From: Crocinitomicaceae bacterium
Lineage (GTDB): Bacteria; Bacteroidota; Bacteroidia; Flavobacteriales_D; Crocinitomicaceae
Length of the DNA stretch: 64,000 nucleotides
Assembly (NCBI GenBank): GCA_028689775.1
Contig: JAQVCM010000007.1
Coordinates: 62,001 to 126,000, forward strand
Reading direction: 5' to 3'
Shown: positions 8,902 to 18,637 of the stretch, piece by piece
Numbering within the stretch: the first letter of the stretch is position 1
Layout: the number at the start of each line of letters is the position of its first letter
Position numbers and translations under genes: made by a program
The notes under the pieces: model-generated
Database searches by the model: none
Told to the model about the DNA's origin: nothing
What the model saw: only the letters and a program-made list of their open reading frames with translations

Positions 8902-9672
8902 TTAAAAGCGAAGATGTTTCACTGTATCTCCGTTGTTTATCAATTGTTTGAGTGATTTAATTCCGATTTCCAAATGACGATCTACAAATTCTGTGGTAAC
9001 CGCCAAATCGCTTTCAATGGTTTTTACACCTTCAGGAGTCATCGGTAAATCTGAAACTAAAAGCAAAGCACCCGTTGGAATTTGATTCGCAAAACCAACA
9101 CTAAAAATGGTTGCCGTTTCCATATCTACAGCCATCGCTCGAATGGAATGGAGATACGCTTTAAAATCAGTGTCATGTTCCCAGACTCTGCGGTTGGTCG
9201 TATAGCAAGTTCCTGTCCAGTAGTCACAGCCGTAATCTCGAATGGTGGTTGAAATTGCTTTTTGGAGTGCGAAAGCGGGCAAAGCAGGAACTTCAGGCGG
9301 AAAATAATCATTACTTGTACCATCTCCTCGGATGGCTGCAATTGGTAGAATTAAATCACCAATTTCATTTTTACTTTTCAGTCCTCCACATTTCCCTAAA
9401 AACAAGACTGCTTTCGGATTTATAGCAGAAAGTAAATCCATCACCGTTGCTGCGGTTGGACTTCCCATTCCAAAGTTGATGATGGTAATTCCTTCTGCGG
9501 TAACGCATTGCATTGGTTTTTTTTCACCAACAATTGGAACTCCAAATCGTTCTGAAAATTTAACTAAGTAGTTATGAAAATTACATAAAATGATGTGTTC
9601 TCCAAAGTTTTCTAATTTTTCACCTGTATATCTTGGTAGCCAGTTTTTTACAATTTCTTCTTTTGATTTCAT
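8902..9672 (-). CDS. amn: AMP nucleosidase
   Basis: A 256-residue protein of the nucleoside phosphorylase/MTAN fold, in the short Bacteroidota form of AMP nucleosidase that hydrolyses AMP to adenine and ribose 5-phosphate. Visible motifs are the phosphate/ribose-site stretch GMGSPTAATVMDLL, LGKCGGLK near residue 100, and the purine-site DMETATIFSVGFANQIPTGALLLVSD in the C-terminal third. The start MKSKEEIVKNW at 9672 matches the family; the frame opens 20 codons earlier. It converges on trmL with only 16 bases between stops. Confidence 0.88.
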   Translation of the reverse strand: MKSKEEIVKNWLPRYTGEKLENFGEHIILCNFHNYLVKFSERFGVPIVGEKKPMQCVTAEGITIINFGMGSPTAATVMDLLSAINPKAVLFLGKCGGLKSKNEIGDLILPIAAIRGDGTSNDYFPPEVPALPAFALQKAISTTIRDYGCDYWTGTCYTTNRRVWEHDTDFKAYLHSIRAMAVDMETATIFSVGFANQIPTGALLLVSDLPMTPEGVKTIESDLAVTTEFVDRHLEIGIKSLKQLINNGDTVKHLRF

Positions 9673-9903
9673 AGAATAGACTTTATTATTTTGAATCTTT
9701 TGTGAATAGGGAATGATTTTAATTGATTTCAACTTATTTAAAAGTTTGAATACAAAACATAAATATACGGATTTGAAAAAAATAAAGCTATATATTTACG
9801 AAAACATTTTTACGAAACTATTTTTGAATTTCAGTTCAGAAATAGTTTCTAGCTTTCCATTGGATTTATAACTTGAATCCAGCAAATTTACAATAAGAAG
9901 ACC

Positions 9904-10341
9904 ATGTCAGATCAAAATTATAAAAATCACGTTCGATTTTACGCGCCACATCATTTCATTTTTTATCCCATTTCCTTGATGTTGATTGCAGTTGCTATTT
10001 TTATGGGAAGGAAAAATCCTGAGCTAAAATATATTTGGTGGTTTCTGTCCGTGTTAACGATCTTAATTACGTGGCTATCGTTTATGCTCCGACAACATTA
10101 TGCAATGATGCTCCAGAATCGTTTAATTCGTTTAGAAGTATCGCAACGATATTTTATATTAACAGGAAAAGACTTTGAAGAGTCGGAAGTAAAATTACGA
10201 GATGGACAAATCTTTGCGTTGCGATTTGCGCCTAAAGAAGAGTTCATTGCGCTTCTTGAAAAAACACTAAAAGAAAACACAAGTGCTGCTGAAATTAAAA
10301 AACAAATTAAAATGTGGAAAGCAGATAAACACAGAGTTTAA
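9904..10341 (+). CDS. DUF6526 family membrane protein
   Basis: The 145-residue product has two predicted transmembrane segments, about 17-36 (FIFYPISLMLIAVAIFMG) and 43-62 (YIWWFLSVLTILITWLSF). A cytosolic, charged C-terminal half follows. The start SDQNYKNHVRFYAPHHFIFYP and the overall shape match a small Bacteroidota family catalogued as DUF6526. Function is unknown. It is flanked by its own leader of about 230 bases shared with the divergent amn gene. Confidence 0.8.
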   Translation: MSDQNYKNHVRFYAPHHFIFYPISLMLIAVAIFMGRKNPELKYIWWFLSVLTILITWLSFMLRQHYAMMLQNRLIRLEVSQRYFILTGKDFEESEVKLRDGQIFALRFAPKEEFIALLEKTLKENTSAAEIKKQIKMWKADKHRV

Positions 10342-10453
10342 ACTGCGCAAACCTTTAAATGTTAAAAATTTCAATCCTTTTTTATTTTCTTTGGCAACTA
10401 TCGAATAATACTGCCGTCTTCAAGTTGAATTATTACATCATAAAATACAAATC

Positions 10454-13156
10454 ATGAAAAAATTCTTATCAATCTTTTTATTATCTACAATTTTCATTGG
10501 ATTTGCGGGCGCGCAGTCACCGACACAGTCGGTAATGCTAGGTGATTCCGCTATTATATGTACTGGGCAATCTGTTCAAATTACAAATGGTAATTCTGGA
10601 CCAGGTTCTCCTGCACCAGGAAGTATGGCATTGCAAAATCCCGGGACATTGTCCCTGTCGGATGATTCTTTTAGTGGTGTTATTCCAATCGGATTTTCTT
10701 TTAGTTTTTATGGGAATACATATAGTAACCTTGTAATAGGCTCAAACTGTATCGTAAGTTTTAACACGTCCAATGCAAATGGATATTGCGCTTGGTCGCT
10801 TTCATCAAATACGATACCGACATCAGCAACAACATTAAACTCAATCATGCTTGCTTACCAGGATATTCTTCCAAGTATTAATGGAGGAAATATTCAATAT
10901 GAAACAATTGGTGTAGCGCCAAATAGAAAGTTTGTAGTTTTATATCACAACGTTTACTTCTACAGTTGTACAAGTGTATGTAATTATTTAGGTCTTGTAT
11001 TGATGGAAGGTAGTAATGAGGTTGAGTTGCACATCGGAAATAAGCCAATTTGTTCCGCGTTTAACGGAGGATTAGCTATTCAAGGAATTCTAAATGCATC
11101 AGGTTCTTCATCTGTAATTACACCTGGAAGAAATTCGACGGTTTGGTCTGCTAATCAAGATGCTAGAAGATTCACACCTACAAGTCCAACCAATACTTCT
11201 GCTTATACGCTTTCTCAAATTCCTTACAACCAAATTTCTGGTGTAGGAGGGGTAACTTCATGGGTAAACACAGCAAATCAATCTTTCCCATATAACAATG
11301 GAGTTCTAACGGTAACCAATCCACCAGCGGGTACAACAGGCTATTTCATATCAGGTACAGCATGTGGAGCATCCTTGGGTGCGATTTCGGATACCACTTG
11401 GATTACAACCAGTGCGGTAAATGGCACAATTGCTAAAACTCCTGATTTCTGTTCTACTAGTTCTGGTACGGCTACAGTCACACCAACTGGTCAAGCACCT
11501 TTTACGTATCTCTGGAGTCCTTCTGGACAAACAACGCAAACAGCGACCGGATTACCAGCAGGTGTTCAGACTTTAGCGATTACCAATGGAGCTGGATGTG
11601 TAAAAAGTTTAAGTACAATTATTCTTAACAATACAGTTACGACAAGTGGAACAACAACTTTAGTTTCTTGTCCAGGAGGTAGTGACGGTACAGCTACTGC
11701 TTCTGTCAATCCTGTTCAAGTAGGAACGACGTTCGATTGGTTTGAAGATGGCGGACAAACAACAGCTACAGCAACTGGTTTAAGTGCAGGTGTTCACCGT
11801 TGTAGAATCGTTTCAGGTTCTGGATGTATCGATACATTATCGGTTACTATTTCGGAACTTCCAGGAATGATTGCTACGTTTACAACAACAGATGTAACGT
11901 GTAATAGTGGGAACGATGGAATCGGAAATATTTCTGTAACGCAAGGTACTGCTCCATATACATACGCTTGGAATCAATCTACTTCTACTGTAAGTCAAGC
12001 AACAGATTTAATTGCTGGACCTCATACAGTTGTGATTACAGATGCAAACATGTGTACAATTAGTACAACCTTAAATTTAGGTCAACCAGAACCTTTGAAA
12101 ATGATTAGCATCACTCCTGATTTAGTGATTTGTGCTGAAGATTCTGCAACTATTACTGCAATGGCAGCTGGTGGAAGTATTCCTTCACAATATACCTACA
12201 CGTGGACTCAAGGAGGAACTGTAGTAGGAGTTGGACAATCTATAAAAGTGAAAGCTCCAAGTTCTGGTACGCAATTCTGTGTTACAGTTACGGAAGCGTG
12301 TGGTTCGCCAGCTGCAGATACGTGCATGAAGATTAATTTTCCAGTCGATCTGATTCCTAAAATTACGCCAGATTTAGCTGCGAAATGTCAACCTGCAGTT
12401 TTTAACTTTACGAATGGAACAAATAATCCAAGTGAGATTTTTTCTACTAGATTCTCATTTGGAAATGGAGAAAACGACAGCATCGTACCAGGAAACTCAG
12501 ATGTGTCAATGGAATATCCTTTGCCAGGAAGTTATAACGTAAATGTTTTAATCACTTCGATTCATGGATGTGTTTATACAGCTTCATTCCCTGGAGTTGT
12601 AACGACAATTCAAAAACCGAACGCTTCGTTTACAACTTCTGCAAACCCTGCAACCGTTTTTGAAACAACCATTCAGATGCAAAATAATTCATCACAAGGA
12701 GTTGTCAGCTGGTATTGGAGTTCTCCTGGAGCATCGCCAGAAACGAGTACACAAACAAATCCAGTATTTACGTATCCTGAAGGAGAAGAAGGGACGTATC
12801 CAATTCAGTTGATTGTCGTGACTGCAGAAGGATGTATCGATACGGTGGATTCATTCATTCACATTGTAAGTGACATTATCTTCTATACTCCAAATGCATT
12901 TACTCCAGATGGAAATGAATATAACCAAACTTGGAAAGTTTTTGCTGAAGGAATCGATGTTTATGATTTTGATTTGAAAATTTTCAACCGTTGGGGAGAA
13001 CAAATTTGGGAAACTCGTAATCCTGCAGAAGGTTGGGATGGAACATACAACGGAGAGGTTTTGAAAGAGGGCACCTACGTGTTCGTTGCGAGAGTGAAGG
13101 ATTTATATTCCGATTCTTACAAAACATTTAAAGGACATATCTCATTGCTTCGATAA
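10454..13156 (+). CDS. Secreted T9SS type B protein with SprB-like repeats and gliding-motility C-terminal domain
   Basis: A 900-residue surface or secreted protein. The signal peptide is residues 1-20, cleaved near FAGAQS. The N-terminal third is a beta-rich region containing FSFSFYGNTYSNLVIGSN. Short repeats follow at about 330-545, each with a pattern like C(P/N)xGxDGxxxxSV...G(A/T)xPxTYxW, as in SprB repeats. A PKD-like segment lies near 640-800. The last 90 residues (FYTPNAFTPDGNEYNQTW ... FNRWGEQIWET ... GTYVFVARV) are the CHU_C/TIGR04131 domain recognised for export by T9SS. It probably serves in adhesion or on the cell surface. A strong terminator follows directly. Confidence 0.9.
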   Translation: MKKFLSIFLLSTIFIGFAGAQSPTQSVMLGDSAIICTGQSVQITNGNSGPGSPAPGSMALQNPGTLSLSDDSFSGVIPIGFSFSFYGNTYSNLVIGSNCIVSFNTSNANGYCAWSLSSNTIPTSATTLNSIMLAYQDILPSINGGNIQYETIGVAPNRKFVVLYHNVYFYSCTSVCNYLGLVLMEGSNEVELHIGNKPICSAFNGGLAIQGILNASGSSSVITPGRNSTVWSANQDARRFTPTSPTNTSAYTLSQIPYNQISGVGGVTSWVNTANQSFPYNNGVLTVTNPPAGTTGYFISGTACGASLGAISDTTWITTSAVNGTIAKTPDFCSTSSGTATVTPTGQAPFTYLWSPSGQTTQTATGLPAGVQTLAITNGAGCVKSLSTIILNNTVTTSGTTTLVSCPGGSDGTATASVNPVQVGTTFDWFEDGGQTTATATGLSAGVHRCRIVSGSGCIDTLSVTISELPGMIATFTTTDVTCNSGNDGIGNISVTQGTAPYTYAWNQSTSTVSQATDLIAGPHTVVITDANMCTISTTLNLGQPEPLKMISITPDLVICAEDSATITAMAAGGSIPSQYTYTWTQGGTVVGVGQSIKVKAPSSGTQFCVTVTEACGSPAADTCMKINFPVDLIPKITPDLAAKCQPAVFNFTNGTNNPSEIFSTRFSFGNGENDSIVPGNSDVSMEYPLPGSYNVNVLITSIHGCVYTASFPGVVTTIQKPNASFTTSANPATVFETTIQMQNNSSQGVVSWYWSSPGASPETSTQTNPVFTYPEGEEGTYPIQLIVVTAEGCIDTVDSFIHIVSDIIFYTPNAFTPDGNEYNQTWKVFAEGIDVYDFDLKIFNRWGEQIWETRNPAEGWDGTYNGEVLKEGTYVFVARVKDLYSDSYKTFKGHISLLR

Positions 13157-13177
13157 GAAGTTATTAAACAAGATAAC

Positions 13178-13207
13178 AAAAGGACATTTATTTATAAATG
13201 TCCTTTT
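13178..13207 (+). terminator. Rho-independent terminator after the type B protein gene
   Basis: A 13-bp perfect stem (aaaaggacattta paired with taaatgtcctttt) with loop ttta sits 21 bases after the stop and runs into T residues. Confidence 0.85.
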
Positions 13208-13246
13208 TTAATTTAGAATCGTTATCTTCACAGTCAAAAATCAGGT

Positions 13247-13615
13247 ATGAAGCAACTCTCTTTCATCTTTTTCTTTCTAATGACCTTTTCGGCTAATTCC
13301 CAAATAATATCAGGGAAAATTGTAGACGATAATCGGAAAATGATTTCTAAAACAACTTTTGTTTTAGAATCGAATTATGAGGGATATGTCGTTTATGAAA
13401 TTGCAGTGAATCCGAATGGAGAAGTAATCAGTTCAAAAATGATTGACGATAAGAGTACGGTATTCTCAACACCTGCGAATATGGAAGCGAAAAACTTTTT
13501 GAAAACGATTGTTTTTGAAAAAGGAAATCACTTTCCCAAATACCATCATGCAAATGTAAAGGTGGTATTTGTTAAATCGAAAACAGTTAAAAGTTTTGAG
13601 ATAGACTTGAATTAA
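13247..13615 (+). CDS. Small exported protein with TonB-C-terminus-like region
   Basis: The 122-residue product has an N-terminal signal sequence (MKQLSFIFFFLMTFSANSQ). The remainder contains YVVYEIAVNPNGEVISSKMI and an alternating beta/alpha pattern that resembles the C-terminal fold of TonB-type energy transducers, but without a membrane anchor or proline-rich linker. A periplasmic or envelope protein of unknown role is inferred. It sits alone between the terminator of the preceding gene and the DUF4290 gene. Confidence 0.65.
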   Translation: MKQLSFIFFFLMTFSANSQIISGKIVDDNRKMISKTTFVLESNYEGYVVYEIAVNPNGEVISSKMIDDKSTVFSTPANMEAKNFLKTIVFEKGNHFPKYHHANVKVVFVKSKTVKSFEIDLN

Positions 13616-13649
13616 AGGAATGGACATAAAATCGTCCCACTTTTTTTTG

Positions 13650-13657
13650 TAATTTTG
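13650..13657 (+). promoter_or_regulatory. -7 box upstream of the DUF4290 gene
   Basis: TAATTTTG matches TAnnTTTG and is 21 bases before ATG 13679, following a run of eight T. This is the likely promoter of the DUF4290-murA-thioredoxin group. Confidence 0.45.
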
Positions 13658-13678
13658 GAACTCCCTTAGAAAATACAA

Positions 13679-14323
13679 ATGGAATATAATACACAACGTC
13701 CCGAAATGATTCTTCCTGAATATGGAAGAAACGTGCAAAACATGATTGCTTTCGCGATGAAACTAGAAAGCAAAGAAGAAAGAAACAGTGCTGCAAAAGC
13801 AATCATTGAAGTGATGGGACAATTAAATCCGCACCTTCGTGATGTGGATGATTTTAAACACAAACTTTGGACGCATTTATTTGTGATGTCCGATTTTAAG
13901 CTTGATGCAGATTCGCCATACGAAATGCCGACGAGAGAAACGCTTGCTGAGAAGCCAGAAATAATGAAGTATCCCAAAAGTAAAATTCGTTTTGGCCACT
14001 ACGGAAAATATACTGAAAAGATCTTAAATACAATCGTCGAAGAAGAAGACGAAAAAGCGAAAGCGTATTTGAAGCAGACGATGGGAAATTTCATGAAGAA
14101 ACAATTCCTAGCTTACAACAACGATGCGGTTGAAAACAACTTAATCGCGCAGCAGTTTTCGGATCTTTCAGGAGGAAAGTTAACCTTAGAGAATCCAGAA
14201 AGCTTAATGCCTACGAATCAAATTCTGAAAACGTTTGGTATCACACCAAATAATAAACGTCAGAAAACAAGTCCTGGAGCACAAGCAAATCAAGCAAAGA
14301 AAAAATTCAAGAAAAAGTTTTAA
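13679..14323 (+). CDS. DUF4290 family protein
   Basis: The 214-residue soluble protein opens with MEYNTQRPEMILPEYGRNVQNMI, the hallmark of DUF4290, a family confined to Bacteroidota with no known function. The body is mainly helical, with a conserved DDFKHKLWTHLFVMSDFKLD segment. The C-terminal 30 residues are a basic, low-complexity tail (NNKRQKTSPGAQANQAKKKF and more lysines), which could contact nucleic acid or ribosomes. It lies three bases before murA; I recall this neighbour from other genomes, which suggests a link to cell-wall growth. Confidence 0.85.
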   Translation: MEYNTQRPEMILPEYGRNVQNMIAFAMKLESKEERNSAAKAIIEVMGQLNPHLRDVDDFKHKLWTHLFVMSDFKLDADSPYEMPTRETLAEKPEIMKYPKSKIRFGHYGKYTEKILNTIVEEEDEKAKAYLKQTMGNFMKKQFLAYNNDAVENNLIAQQFSDLSGGKLTLENPESLMPTNQILKTFGITPNNKRQKTSPGAQANQAKKKFKKKF

Positions 14324-14326
14324 AAT

Positions 14327-15634
14327 ATGGCATCTTTTGAAATTCACGGTGGTAAAAAATTAAAAGGAGAATTAATTCCTCAAGGAGCAAAAAATGAAGC
14401 GCTACAAATTTTATGTGCAGTTTTGTTAACTCCAGAAAAAGTAACTATTTCCAACATACCAGACATTATCGATGTAAATAAATTGATTAATTTATTACAA
14501 GTAATGGGCGTGAAAATCGAAAAGGTTGAAAAAGGAACGTATATTTTTCAAGCGAAAGAAATTGACATCGATTATCTTGGGTCTGAAGATTTTAAAAATA
14601 GAGCAGGTTCATTGCGCGGATCGATTATGATTGTTGGACCTCTACTAGCGCGTTTTGGCAAAGGGTACATTCCAAAACCAGGCGGAGATAAAATCGGAAG
14701 AAGAAGATTAGATACCCATTTCGAAGGATTTATGAAATTGGGAGCTGCTTTTAATTACGATGCAAACGATCATTTTTATTCCGTGGAAGCTACTGAACTA
14801 AAAGGATGTTACATTCACCTCGATGAAGCTTCTGTTACGGGTACAGCAAATATTTTAATGGCCGCTGTTTTGGCTGTTGGTAAAACAACCATTTACAACG
14901 CTGCGTGCGAACCTTATTTGCAACAATTGTGTAAGATGTTGAATTCCATGGGTGCAAACATCACTGGTATTGGTTCAAACATGCTTCACATTGAAGGTGT
15001 GACCGAATTGAAAGGATGTTTCCACAGAGTATTGTCAGATATGATTGAAATTGGTAGTTTCATTGGATTGGCGGCAATGACAGGTTCTGAAATTACCATC
15101 AAAGATGTAAGTTATGACGACTTGGGAATCATACCTCAAGTATTTAAAAAATTAGGAATCAAATTAGAAAGAAGAGGCGATGACATCTTCATTCCCGAAC
15201 AAGATAGTTACGAAATAGAAACCTTCATCGATGGTTCAATTTTGACAATCTCAGATGCTCCTTGGCCTGGTTTTACACCAGATTTATTATCCATTATTTT
15301 AGTGGTAGCAACACAAGCGAAAGGGAGTGTTTTGATTCACCAGAAAATGTTTGAATCGAGGTTGTTCTTTGTGGATAAACTGATTGACATGGGTGCTCAA
15401 ATTATTTTGTGTGATCCGCATCGAGCGACGGTTATTGGTATGAATCACGAGCACAGTTTGAAAGGAATTTCTATGACTTCTCCTGATATTCGTGCAGGAG
15501 TTTCTTTGTTAATTGCGGCACTTTCTGCCAAAGGGAAAAGTGTGATACACAACATCGAACAAATTGATCGTGGATACCAAGACATTGACATTCGATTAAA
15601 TAATTTAGGTGCTGATATTAGAAGAATAGGATGA
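14327..15634 (+). CDS. murA: UDP-N-acetylglucosamine 1-carboxyvinyltransferase, Cys-to-Asp active-site variant
   Basis: The 435-residue EPSP-synthase-fold enzyme transfers enolpyruvate from PEP to UDP-GlcNAc in the first committed step of peptidoglycan synthesis. The N-terminal GAKNEALQ carries the catalytic-site Lys/Asn (Lys22 equivalent). The flexible loop, where Escherichia coli has PGGCAIG with Cys115, reads KPGGDKIGRRR here, with Asp121 in place of the cysteine. The DAPWPGFTPD and later RAGVSLLIAAL motifs are intact. Asp at this position is active in other bacteria and blocks covalent attack by fosfomycin. The stop overlaps the next start (ATGA). Confidence 0.95.
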   Translation: MASFEIHGGKKLKGELIPQGAKNEALQILCAVLLTPEKVTISNIPDIIDVNKLINLLQVMGVKIEKVEKGTYIFQAKEIDIDYLGSEDFKNRAGSLRGSIMIVGPLLARFGKGYIPKPGGDKIGRRRLDTHFEGFMKLGAAFNYDANDHFYSVEATELKGCYIHLDEASVTGTANILMAAVLAVGKTTIYNAACEPYLQQLCKMLNSMGANITGIGSNMLHIEGVTELKGCFHRVLSDMIEIGSFIGLAAMTGSEITIKDVSYDDLGIIPQVFKKLGIKLERRGDDIFIPEQDSYEIETFIDGSILTISDAPWPGFTPDLLSIILVVATQAKGSVLIHQKMFESRLFFVDKLIDMGAQIILCDPHRATVIGMNHEHSLKGISMTSPDIRAGVSLLIAALSAKGKSVIHNIEQIDRGYQDIDIRLNNLGADIRRIG

Positions 15635-16125
15635 TACAATTTTTTTATAGTTTCCTTTTTGCGGTTCAATTATTTGTTCAAGCTCCACCAACAGTGGGCG
15701 ATGAAGCGCCTAAGTTTGAATTGACAGATCCCAATGGGAAAATCATTAAACTTTCTGATTTGAAAGGAAAAATGGTCTTGATTGATTTTTGGGCTTCATG
15801 GTGTGGACCGTGTCGAAGAGAAAATCCGAACGTAGTGGAAGCGTATGAAAAGTACAATAAGTTGAAATTTAAAACTGGAAAAGGTTTTGAAGTCTTTAGC
15901 ATTTCACTTGACAAAAACGAACAGGCTTGGAAATCAGCCGTCTTACAGGACAATTTAAAATGGCCGAATCACGCCTTGGATAAAGGAGGAATTGTTGCAC
16001 AATTGTATCAAGTGAAATCCATTCCAAGTGGATTCTTGATCGATGGCAATGGAAAAATTGTAGCAAGCGGAAATGAATTACGTGGGCTCGGATTGCACAT
16101 CGCTTTAGACAAACAGTTGAAATAG
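15631..16125 (+). CDS. TlpA/ResA-like periplasmic thioredoxin
   Basis: A 164-residue redoxin with an N-terminal hydrophobic export segment (residues 1-18) and a thioredoxin fold. It contains LIDFWASWCGPCRRENPNV with the redox CGPC near residue 60 and the cis-proline region VKSIPSGFLID near 130. It probably reduces or exchanges disulfides in envelope proteins such as cytochromes. The ATG overlaps the murA stop by four bases, so it is translationally coupled to murA. Confidence 0.88.
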   Translation: MIQFFYSFLFAVQLFVQAPPTVGDEAPKFELTDPNGKIIKLSDLKGKMVLIDFWASWCGPCRRENPNVVEAYEKYNKLKFKTGKGFEVFSISLDKNEQAWKSAVLQDNLKWPNHALDKGGIVAQLYQVKSIPSGFLIDGNGKIVASGNELRGLGLHIALDKQLK

Positions 16126-16144
16126 TTTTCTTATTCATTCCTAA

Positions 16145-17896
16145 ATGTCAAACTTAACTACTAAATTTTCTCAATTACTTAGAAATCCACTTTTTTATTT
16201 TTGTGTAATTCTCGTTTGTTTTGCTTTTTGGAAAAGTGCATCAGATAATGGTTTAAAATATGTAATTCACTCTGATAGCCGCGGATATTACGCCTATTTA
16301 CCGGCTTTGCTGATTCACAAGGACGCTACGTTTGAAAAATCTCACAAAGCGGAATATACGTACAATGATTCGAGAGTTCAGCAAGTGTATTTATACGAAT
16401 CAGAAGAAGGGAAGATTTATAATAAATACTTTCCAGGTGTTGCTGTGATGCAATTGCCTTTTTTCACGTTAGCAACGCTGACTTCATTCGTTATTGGTGA
16501 TACCATTACGGGTTACTCTGATGTTTATTCTTTTTTCTACCTGCTAGGTTCTTACTTTTATTTTCTGATTGGAATCTATCTTTTAATCCGAGTTGCGAGA
16601 AAAATATATCCAAATGTTGAGAAGATAAATTGGTTTATTCCCTTGATTTACATGTCCTCGCCATTGATTTATTTCAGTATTTTCTCCATGGCGAGTCATC
16701 ATTATTCTTTTGCCTTATTTGGATTGTTTTTCTGGTCACTGCTTAAAATTCAAGAATCTAGACAATTAAAACATGTTTTTCTACTGGGATTGACCTTGGG
16801 ATTGGTTTTCCTGATTCGACCAACCAACATTTCAATTGCGTTAGCGATTCCATTCTTTTTAAAAGATAAAGCGACGACTCTAAATTTATTTTCATGGTTA
16901 TTTAAGGACAAAGGAAAGCCATTTTTTACAGTTGTTTTAGGCGGATTAATACCTGTTTTTTTACTGCTGTTGACCTGGAAATGGGAGACAGGTAAATGGT
17001 TCTTTTGGGCGTACAATGGAGAAGGATTTAATTGGACGACACCAAAAATATTTCAAGTCTTATTTTCGTTTAGAGTTGGTTTGTTTGTTCATACGCCAAT
17101 TCTTATTCTTGCAGTTTATAGTACTTTCCGGTATTTCAAAACGCAATCTTTTCAACTCACATTTTGGTGGATATATTTTGCAGTCAATACCTACGTCATT
17201 TCGTCTTGGTGGTGTTGGGATTACGAATCGCCATTCGGAATGCGGCCATTTGCAGAGCATTGGTTTGTATTGATTATGCCAATTTTCGCTTTGCTATCTA
17301 GAAAACAATTTTTGATAACGATCGCGATGGTTCTAACGTCTTGTTTGGGTATCTTGAGACTGAATCAAATTGTTTTTGCACATTATCCAGATCAGCGATT
17401 TACGGCAAATAGCTATTTCAAAAGTTTAGCTTTCTGGAAACCATATAATCATCAAAGATGGAGTACGTCCAAATCTTGCACTCCTTTCGGAGAATTAAAA
17501 CATTCGCAACTATTGTATAGCGTTGAAAATGAAGAACACGTAGATACTGAATATGCTTTTACTTCCAAAATTAAACTCAATGCTGGAAGAGCAAATAGCA
17601 GGCTGTATTGCAAGGTTTCATCCGATAAAAAAATAGCAGAAAGCGACTGGGCTGATGTGCTTATCGTTTATGATGCGACTTCAAATGACAAAACAAAAAG
17701 GTATTATTTAACCAGAGAATTTTGTTTTGATCGCTTGGAAGGGAAAAACGAATGGGTTCATTTCGATTCGGAGCAAATGATTCACGACAACCTGGAGGAA
17801 TATGATTCACTCTACGTCTATATCTGGAATAAAGGCGGGAAAGCATTTGACGTAAAAAACTTTAAGGTTACCCTTGAAGAATACCAAAAGAAATAG
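16145..17896 (+). CDS. Polytopic membrane protein, GT-C-like
   Basis: The 583-residue product has about ten to twelve hydrophobic segments between residues 18 and 420, followed by a soluble domain of about 140 residues near the C-terminus. After the first membrane segment it has DSRGYYAYLPALLIH, an acidic residue in the first external loop as in GT-C lipid-linked-sugar glycosyltransferases. The RPTNISIALAIPFFL segment also fits that class. I recognise it only as a conserved uncharacterised Bacteroidota protein, so the transferase role is an inference. It lies 19 bases after the thioredoxin gene. Confidence 0.65.
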   Translation: MSNLTTKFSQLLRNPLFYFCVILVCFAFWKSASDNGLKYVIHSDSRGYYAYLPALLIHKDATFEKSHKAEYTYNDSRVQQVYLYESEEGKIYNKYFPGVAVMQLPFFTLATLTSFVIGDTITGYSDVYSFFYLLGSYFYFLIGIYLLIRVARKIYPNVEKINWFIPLIYMSSPLIYFSIFSMASHHYSFALFGLFFWSLLKIQESRQLKHVFLLGLTLGLVFLIRPTNISIALAIPFFLKDKATTLNLFSWLFKDKGKPFFTVVLGGLIPVFLLLLTWKWETGKWFFWAYNGEGFNWTTPKIFQVLFSFRVGLFVHTPILILAVYSTFRYFKTQSFQLTFWWIYFAVNTYVISSWWCWDYESPFGMRPFAEHWFVLIMPIFALLSRKQFLITIAMVLTSCLGILRLNQIVFAHYPDQRFTANSYFKSLAFWKPYNHQRWSTSKSCTPFGELKHSQLLYSVENEEHVDTEYAFTSKIKLNAGRANSRLYCKVSSDKKIAESDWADVLIVYDATSNDKTKRYYLTREFCFDRLEGKNEWVHFDSEQMIHDNLEEYDSLYVYIWNKGGKAFDVKNFKVTLEEYQKK

Positions 17897-17900
17897 TTTC

Positions 17901-17974
17901 CTGACATTTTAACAATTCGTGTCAGCGTTGGATGGAGTGTTCTCTGCCAAGCTGTCCGAAAACAAGAGTTGGCA
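17901..17974. promoter_or_regulatory. Two inverted repeats upstream of grpE
   Basis: CTGACA (17901-17906) pairs with TGTCAG (17920-17925). TGCCAA (17945-17950) pairs with TTGGCA (17969-17974), just before a TTTG-type -7-like box at 17975-17982 (CATCTTTG). The position ahead of a heat-shock operon makes operator function possible, but neither repeat is CIRCE (TTAGCACTC-N9-GAGTGCTAA). Confidence 0.3.
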
Positions 17975-18014
17975 ACATCTTTGTCAAATCGAAATAGAAT
18001 AAAATTAGTGTAAA

Positions 18015-18566
18015 ATGTCTGAAGAAAAGGAAATGAACGATACGAATCAAGAAGAGACTCTTGATCAGGTAAATCAGGATGCAGTAGAAAATTCTGAAGA
18101 AACAACGGAGACTGTTAAGAGTGAGCCAACTGCTGAAGAACGTTATGCTGAATTGAATGACAAGTATTTGAGATTATACTCAGAATATGACAATTACCGT
18201 AAACGTACCAACAAGGAAAGAATCGAACTAATTGGTTCTGCAAGTGAGTCTGTTTTAAAAGATTTACTTCCAATTATGGATGATTTTGAACGTGCTATTT
18301 TATACAATGAAACGGCAGAGGATTTAGAAGCAATCAAGCAAGGAATGAAATTGATTTATGAGAAATTTAAATCAACTTTGGCTAACAAAGGACTTGTAGC
18401 ATTGGAGGCTAAAGGACAGCCATTTGATAGCGAATTCCACGAGGCAATTGCAAATGTACCAGCGCCAGACAAGAAAATGATTGGTAAAGTAGTTGACGAC
18501 GTAGAAAAAGGATATTTACTAAATGATAAAGTAATTCGGTACGCAAAAGTTGTTGTTGGACAATAA
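18015..18566 (+). CDS. grpE: Nucleotide exchange factor GrpE
   Basis: A 183-residue co-chaperone that releases ADP from DnaK. The first 35 residues are acidic and disordered. A long helical coiled-coil follows (about 40-100, including LNDKYLRLYSEYDNYRKRTNKE). The beta domain ends with the GrpE signature around GYLLNDKVIRYAKVVV. Length is normal. It heads a grpE-dnaJ pair with 71 bases between the genes. Confidence 0.95.
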   Translation: MSEEKEMNDTNQEETLDQVNQDAVENSEETTETVKSEPTAEERYAELNDKYLRLYSEYDNYRKRTNKERIELIGSASESVLKDLLPIMDDFERAILYNETAEDLEAIKQGMKLIYEKFKSTLANKGLVALEAKGQPFDSEFHEAIANVPAPDKKMIGKVVDDVEKGYLLNDKVIRYAKVVVGQ

Positions 18567-18637
18567 TTAGAGCTGTAAAGAATTATATTTTTGTTGTTAT
18601 CGAAAGCTTTTAAGCGCGAAAAATCAAGAGAAGACAA

